Shown here: positions 14,532-17,217 of the stretch, piece by piece | Layout of the letters: every line of letters begins with the position of its first letter | How positions within the stretch are numbered: the first letter of the stretch is position 1 | DNA from: Bryobacteraceae bacterium | GTDB lineage: Bacteria > Acidobacteriota > Terriglobia > Bryobacterales > Bryobacteraceae | Assembly (NCBI GenBank): GCA_014379815.1 | Contig: JACMLA010000765.1 | Location: 1 to 17,217, forward strand | DNA length: 17,217 nt | Direction of reading: 5' to 3' | Notes under the pieces: model-generated | What the model saw: the letters and a program-made list of their open reading frames with translations, nothing else | What the model was told of the DNA's origin: nothing | Database searches by the model: none | Translations under genes and position numbers: made by a program

Positions 14532-16310
14532 TTGCTGCGCAAGGGTGCTGTCTGCTTCGCACTGTGTCTCTCTGCAGCAGCCCAGAATTCAGTCTCCACT
14601 GCAACCATAGACTCCACCAACGCACAGATCCCCAGTACCGATACGGTGTTCACCATGCCCGTACACAAGACTCTTGCCGATTGGGAGAAGCGCAAGACCC
14701 AGCTTCGAAAACAGATCCTGAACGCTGCCGGGCTTTACCCTCTTCCCGCGCGACAGCCAATGCGATCTCTCGTGTTTGGCCGAATCGAGCACAAAGATTA
14801 TTCGATTGAGAAAGTAGCACTGGAAACTATGCCAGGTTACTGGCTGGGCGCGAACCTGTACCGGCCTGTGGGCAAAGGTCCCCGTCGGCCCGCTATTGTT
14901 TCTCCTCACGGTCACTGGGTCTATGGGCGCCTCGAACACCAGCAACTGGCATCGGTTCCCGCGCGTGGCATTACTCTCGCCAAGCTCGGCTTCGTGGTTC
15001 TGAGCTATGACATGGTCGGCTTTAACGACACGATGCAAACACCGCATGCGTTCGGGGACGACCGGCGCGACCAGCTATGGAGCTTTGGACCGCTGGGTCT
15101 TCAATTGTGGAACAGTATTCGCGCGGTCGACTTTCTTACTCAACTCGCAGACGTAGATCCGGACCGGATTGGGGCGACCGGGGCTTCAGGAGGTGCGACA
15201 CAGATTCTGATGCTCGCCGCCGTTGACGACCGCATTCGGTTCTCTGCGCCCGTCAATATGATCTCGAGCATCATGCAGGGAGGTTCACCTTGCGAGAACG
15301 CTCCCGGTCTGCGGATCGGAACAAACAACATGGAGATTGGCGCAATGATGGCGCCTCGTCCGATGCTGATGATCTCGGCGACGGGGGACTGGACCCGAAA
15401 CACACCTAATGTCGAGTTCCCAGCTGTGCGATCCATCTATGAGCTCTATGATGCGCGGGTCAGGCTCGAGACCCGCCAGATTGACGCGCCTCACAATTAC
15501 AACCTGGAATCGCGCGAAGCCGTTTACCGGTTTTTTGCGAGAACGGTGTTGCATGCTCCGAATCCTGAGCAAATCAAGGAAGGTGGCGTTCGGATCGAGA
15601 AGCTGTCCGACATGCTGGTGTGGCACGGACGCACTCTGCCGGACGCGGCTCTTGATTTTGCTGGAGTCCGGCGAAGCTGGATCGAAATGGGCAAGGCGCA
15701 GACAAATGCGGCTGAAGGCAAACCTGACCTTGAGAAAGAACGCCTTGCTTTGACTCTTTCGGCGGAGTGGCCGTCTGAAGTCAAATCCGCGCCGGGCACA
15801 CAAGCGGACTCAGGATATCTCTCCCGAACGAATGAGGCACGACGGATCGCCTATCTGATCCTTGGATCCGGAGCCCCGACTCACCTTGTGGTTGGCGAAG
15901 CTGGCATCGACTCCGCCCTTGGCTCACAAGAGGTACAACAGCTTCGAAAGCAGGGAGAATCGGTACTGTTGATTGGAGCATTCAACACGGGTTCTGCGAA
16001 GTCAACCCGCGATGTCTCAGAACGCCACTTTCTTACCTTTAACAAAAGCGACGATGCCGAACGGGTTCAGGACATTCTCACGGCTATCCGCTGGATGCAA
16101 CAACGCGGGGCTACTCATATTCGAGTCAGTGGATTGCAGAAAGCGGCAGTGTGGGCGACCTACGCCGCAGCAGTAGCGCCGGTGAGGGTGCAGTTGACAA
16201 GCAGGCCAGTGTTCGAAGACTCTGAGGACGGATTTGCCCGGGACTTCTTTGTGCCGGGAATCTTACGGGCGGGTGGTTGGAAGCTAGCTGTTCGACTTGC
16301 CGGGCTCTGA
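14532..16310 (+). CDS. Secreted alpha/beta hydrolase with a degenerate second half
   Basis: This 592-residue protein starts at a TTG two bases after the protease stop and opens with a signal peptide (MLRKGAVCFALCLSAAAQ), which supports this start. A GGAAGG stretch about 12 bp upstream could serve as ribosome binding site. Residues 95-340 form an alpha/beta hydrolase: oxyanion segment SPHGHW (124-129), nucleophile Ser219 in GASGG, Asp286 in SATGDW and His321 in DAPHNYN, which together make a full catalytic triad. Acetylxylan-esterase and dienelactone-hydrolase-like proteins have this layout, so ester cleavage of a carbohydrate or peptide-like substrate is plausible. Residues 400-592 look like a second, decayed hydrolase-like fold: the elbow position reads VSGLQKAA with no serine in a GxSxG context. 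It is probably the third gene of the protease operon. Confidence 0.85.
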   Translation: MLRKGAVCFALCLSAAAQNSVSTATIDSTNAQIPSTDTVFTMPVHKTLADWEKRKTQLRKQILNAAGLYPLPARQPMRSLVFGRIEHKDYSIEKVALETMPGYWLGANLYRPVGKGPRRPAIVSPHGHWVYGRLEHQQLASVPARGITLAKLGFVVLSYDMVGFNDTMQTPHAFGDDRRDQLWSFGPLGLQLWNSIRAVDFLTQLADVDPDRIGATGASGGATQILMLAAVDDRIRFSAPVNMISSIMQGGSPCENAPGLRIGTNNMEIGAMMAPRPMLMISATGDWTRNTPNVEFPAVRSIYELYDARVRLETRQIDAPHNYNLESREAVYRFFARTVLHAPNPEQIKEGGVRIEKLSDMLVWHGRTLPDAALDFAGVRRSWIEMGKAQTNAAEGKPDLEKERLALTLSAEWPSEVKSAPGTQADSGYLSRTNEARRIAYLILGSGAPTHLVVGEAGIDSALGSQEVQQLRKQGESVLLIGAFNTGSAKSTRDVSERHFLTFNKSDDAERVQDILTAIRWMQQRGATHIRVSGLQKAAVWATYAAAVAPVRVQLTSRPVFEDSEDGFARDFFVPGILRAGGWKLAVRLAGL

Positions 16311-16460
16311 CACGGATTCTTCGGAATTGCGTTTCGCGAGCTGCCACTCAATGCTTTGCATCCTCACGGATACATCACGAAGACGTTCGAGCCAGGAACC
16401 GGCTCCGCATTTGTTCTGCAACAGAGTCGTGATCTCGTCTTCGCCATTGATCTTAGACAT
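16284..16460 (-). CDS. Small protein of unknown function (58 aa)
   Basis: A strong ribosome binding site GGAGGA (16475-16470 on this strand) lies 9 bp before the ATG at 16460 and 6 bp before an in-frame GTG at 16463, so the product is 58 or 59 residues. It starts MSKINGEDEITTLLQNKCG and has an amphipathic helical middle (WLERLRDVSVRMQSIEWQLA) and a polar tail (SEESVSEPGKSNS). There is no signal peptide or membrane helix. The 3' end overlaps the convergent hydrolase gene by 27 bp. I do not recognise the family. The Shine-Dalgarno and the helical design argue for a real gene; low-complexity chance translation is the alternative. Confidence 0.55.
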   Translation of the reverse strand: MSKINGEDEITTLLQNKCGAGSWLERLRDVSVRMQSIEWQLAKRNSEESVSEPGKSNS

Positions 16461-16506
16461 CACGGTTGATCCTCCACAGTTGTTGTAGTGTCTGCTGTTC
16501 CGACAT
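16453..16506 (-). CDS. Possible 17-residue leader peptide overlapping the small gene
   Basis: The reading frame MSEQQTLQQLWRINRDV starts at an ATG at 16506 with GAGAGA directly in front and ends at a TAA at 16453-16455, a few bases past the start of the 58-residue gene. The next frame would read on as SKINGED if one indel were removed, so this could be a coupled leader peptide or the true N-terminus of the small protein broken by a frameshift. Both readings are speculative. Confidence 0.25.
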   Translation of the reverse strand: MSEQQTLQQLWRINRDV

Positions 16507-16589
16507 TCTCTCACAACGAGGGCGAATTCTGGGACAAATTCAGTACCAAAACGGTTTGTTTGGTGGAATCGCTGGTAAGCTCTGAAACA

Positions 16590-16820
16590 CCATCCGCGAC
16601 GTGGTGAAGGGGACTTTGCAGGCGAATATTCCGGGCTCCCATCGGACTGCGTGTAACCAGCCCAATCGAATCGCGCATGCTGCTGGACCGGAACGGTGCA
16701 GAAGACCTGCTGGGTAACGGAGACCTGCTGTTTAAAAGATATCGGAGAGCCGGTGCGCTTACAGGCGCCGTTCCTTCCGCCGAGGAACGGCGCGAGTTAT
16801 TCGCAGCTACAGCACGGTAG
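16590..16820 (+). pseudogene. Frameshifted C-terminal remnant of an FtsK/SpoIIIE-type DNA translocase
   Basis: Reading across four single-base frame changes gives a continuous FtsK-like C-terminus: PSA / DVVKGTLQANIP (16590-16633), APIGLRVTSPIESRMLLD then RNGAEDLLGNGDLLFK (16635-16736), DIGEPVRLQAPFLPP (16738-16782) and EERRELFAATAR followed by a TAG at 16818-16820. The segment SR-x-LLD-x-NGAE-x-LLG-x-GD-x-LF is a hallmark of FtsK/SpoIIIE motor domains after the ATP-binding core. The four breaks are a missing base at 16598-16599, an extra G at 16633-16635, an extra A in the run 16734-16737, and a missing G near 16782. Only about 75 codons are present, with no ATPase core upstream, so it is a fragment, probably from a mobile element. 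Similarity may extend weakly back to 16565 (GGAATC). Sequencing errors could explain some of the breaks. Confidence 0.7.
16765..16793. terminator. Perfect 11-bp hairpin, possible terminator for the SDR gene
   Basis: GCGCCGTTCCT (16765-16775) and AGGAACGGCGC (16783-16793) form a perfect GC-rich stem with a 7-base loop. It begins 13 bp beyond the stop of the short-chain dehydrogenase on the - strand, a usual terminator distance, but no T-run follows on either strand. It also lies inside the FtsK remnant, so it may be only a feature of that old coding sequence. Confidence 0.45.
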
Positions 16821-17217
16821 GCATAATTGTCAGCTCAGGTACCGCCGCCCGAGGGGGAAGCTTTGCCACGGAGAACACCATTTCCGCTACATCTTCGGGC
16901 TGGAGAGCTTTGGCCAGAGTCTCAGCACTTGGCTTGACTGGCCTCTTCTCCATCAGCTCCGTGTCGACAAGCCCCGGGCAGACCACACAGGTGCGAATCC
17001 CGTTCTCTTTCTCTTCCACGCGAATAGCGTGCGCCAGTCCCAGCATGCCTCGCTTCGAGGCCTGGTACGAAGCTCCGGACACGTCAGGAAGAAGGCCTGA
17101 GATGGAGGCGACGTAGATGAGATGGCCGGATTTCCTCTCGCGCATCTGCGGCAGAACCGCGTGAGTCGCGTAGTAGGCGCCGCTCAGGTTCACGCTGATC
17201 ATCATGTCCCAGATCTC
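16807..17217 (-). CDS. Short-chain dehydrogenase/reductase, C-terminal part (partial)
   Basis: This is the C-terminal 136 residues of an SDR-family NAD(P)-dependent oxidoreductase; the N-terminus with the Rossmann glycine motif lies beyond the window end. The frame is open to base 17217 and the TAG is at 16807-16809. Visible SDR marks are WDMMISVNLSGAYYATHAVLPQM (the N-L-S-G segment), the catalytic serine in YVASISG, the Y-x-x-x-K motif in GASYQASKRG, and CPGLVDTEL, the P-G-x-V-x-T loop of classical SDRs. The C-terminus is short (EDVAEMVFSVAKLPPRAAVPELTIMP), matching the group of classical SDRs that end in a similar stretch. The substrate cannot be told. The end overlaps the FtsK remnant by 14 bp. 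Confidence 0.92.
   Translation of the reverse strand, partial: EIWDMMISVNLSGAYYATHAVLPQMRERKSGHLIYVASISGLLPDVSGASYQASKRGMLGLAHAIRVEEKENGIRTCVVCPGLVDTELMEKRPVKPSAETLAKALQPEDVAEMVFSVAKLPPRAAVPELTIMPTVL

Noticed and set aside
16696..17100. Open frame of 134 codons on the + strand across the FtsK remnant and the SDR gene
   Set aside because: Its first third is one frame of the broken FtsK sequence and the rest is antisense to the SDR with its catalytic YxxxK motif, so it is not a gene of its own.

Overview
The window is 17.2 kb of moderately GC-rich, densely packed bacterial DNA with no tRNA, rRNA or CRISPR array that I could see. Gene content and style point to an Acidobacteriota chromosome, perhaps of the Solibacter/Bryobacter type: a Ser/Thr kinase fused to TPR repeats, an Nramp transporter fused to a universal stress domain, a secreted matrixin whose C-terminus looks like the Solibacter-type C-terminal domain, and a large secreted alpha/beta hydrolase. 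This assignment is inference from gene families only. Several starts are GTG or TTG.

Region 1 (1-3676, + strand) is a tight run: the tail of an ABC ATPase, its permease (4-bp GTGA overlap), a homoserine dehydrogenase without an ACT domain, and a fumarylacetoacetate hydrolase-family protein (4-bp ATGA overlap). Region 2 (3618-6638, - strand) holds ribonuclease J followed 3 bp later by a GlcD-type FAD oxidase; the end of the oxidase overlaps the FAH-family gene tail to tail by 59 bp.

Region 3 (6639-11602, + strand) starts at a divergent intergenic region with direct and inverted repeats. It then carries a 90-residue lysine-rich/acidic coiled-coil protein, a transmembrane PknB-like kinase with a TPR region, and an Nramp-UspA fusion. 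The fusion gene is preceded by a good promoter-like sequence, a perfect 14-bp palindrome on the predicted transcription start, and three half-sites at exact 14-bp spacing, which looks like a metal-repressor control region.

Region 4 (11702-16310, + strand) is an export-oriented three-gene unit with almost no spacing: a small secreted protein, a secreted matrixin metalloprotease, and a secreted alpha/beta hydrolase with a degenerate second half. Region 5 (16284-17217) has a small gene on the - strand with a strong ribosome binding site, a frameshifted remnant of the C-terminus of an FtsK/SpoIIIE-type DNA translocase on the + strand, and the C-terminal part of a short-chain dehydrogenase on the - strand that leaves the window.

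I see no clear new defence or mobile system. The points most worth a second look are the operator array before the Nramp-UspA gene, the broken FtsK tail, and the metalloprotease operon.
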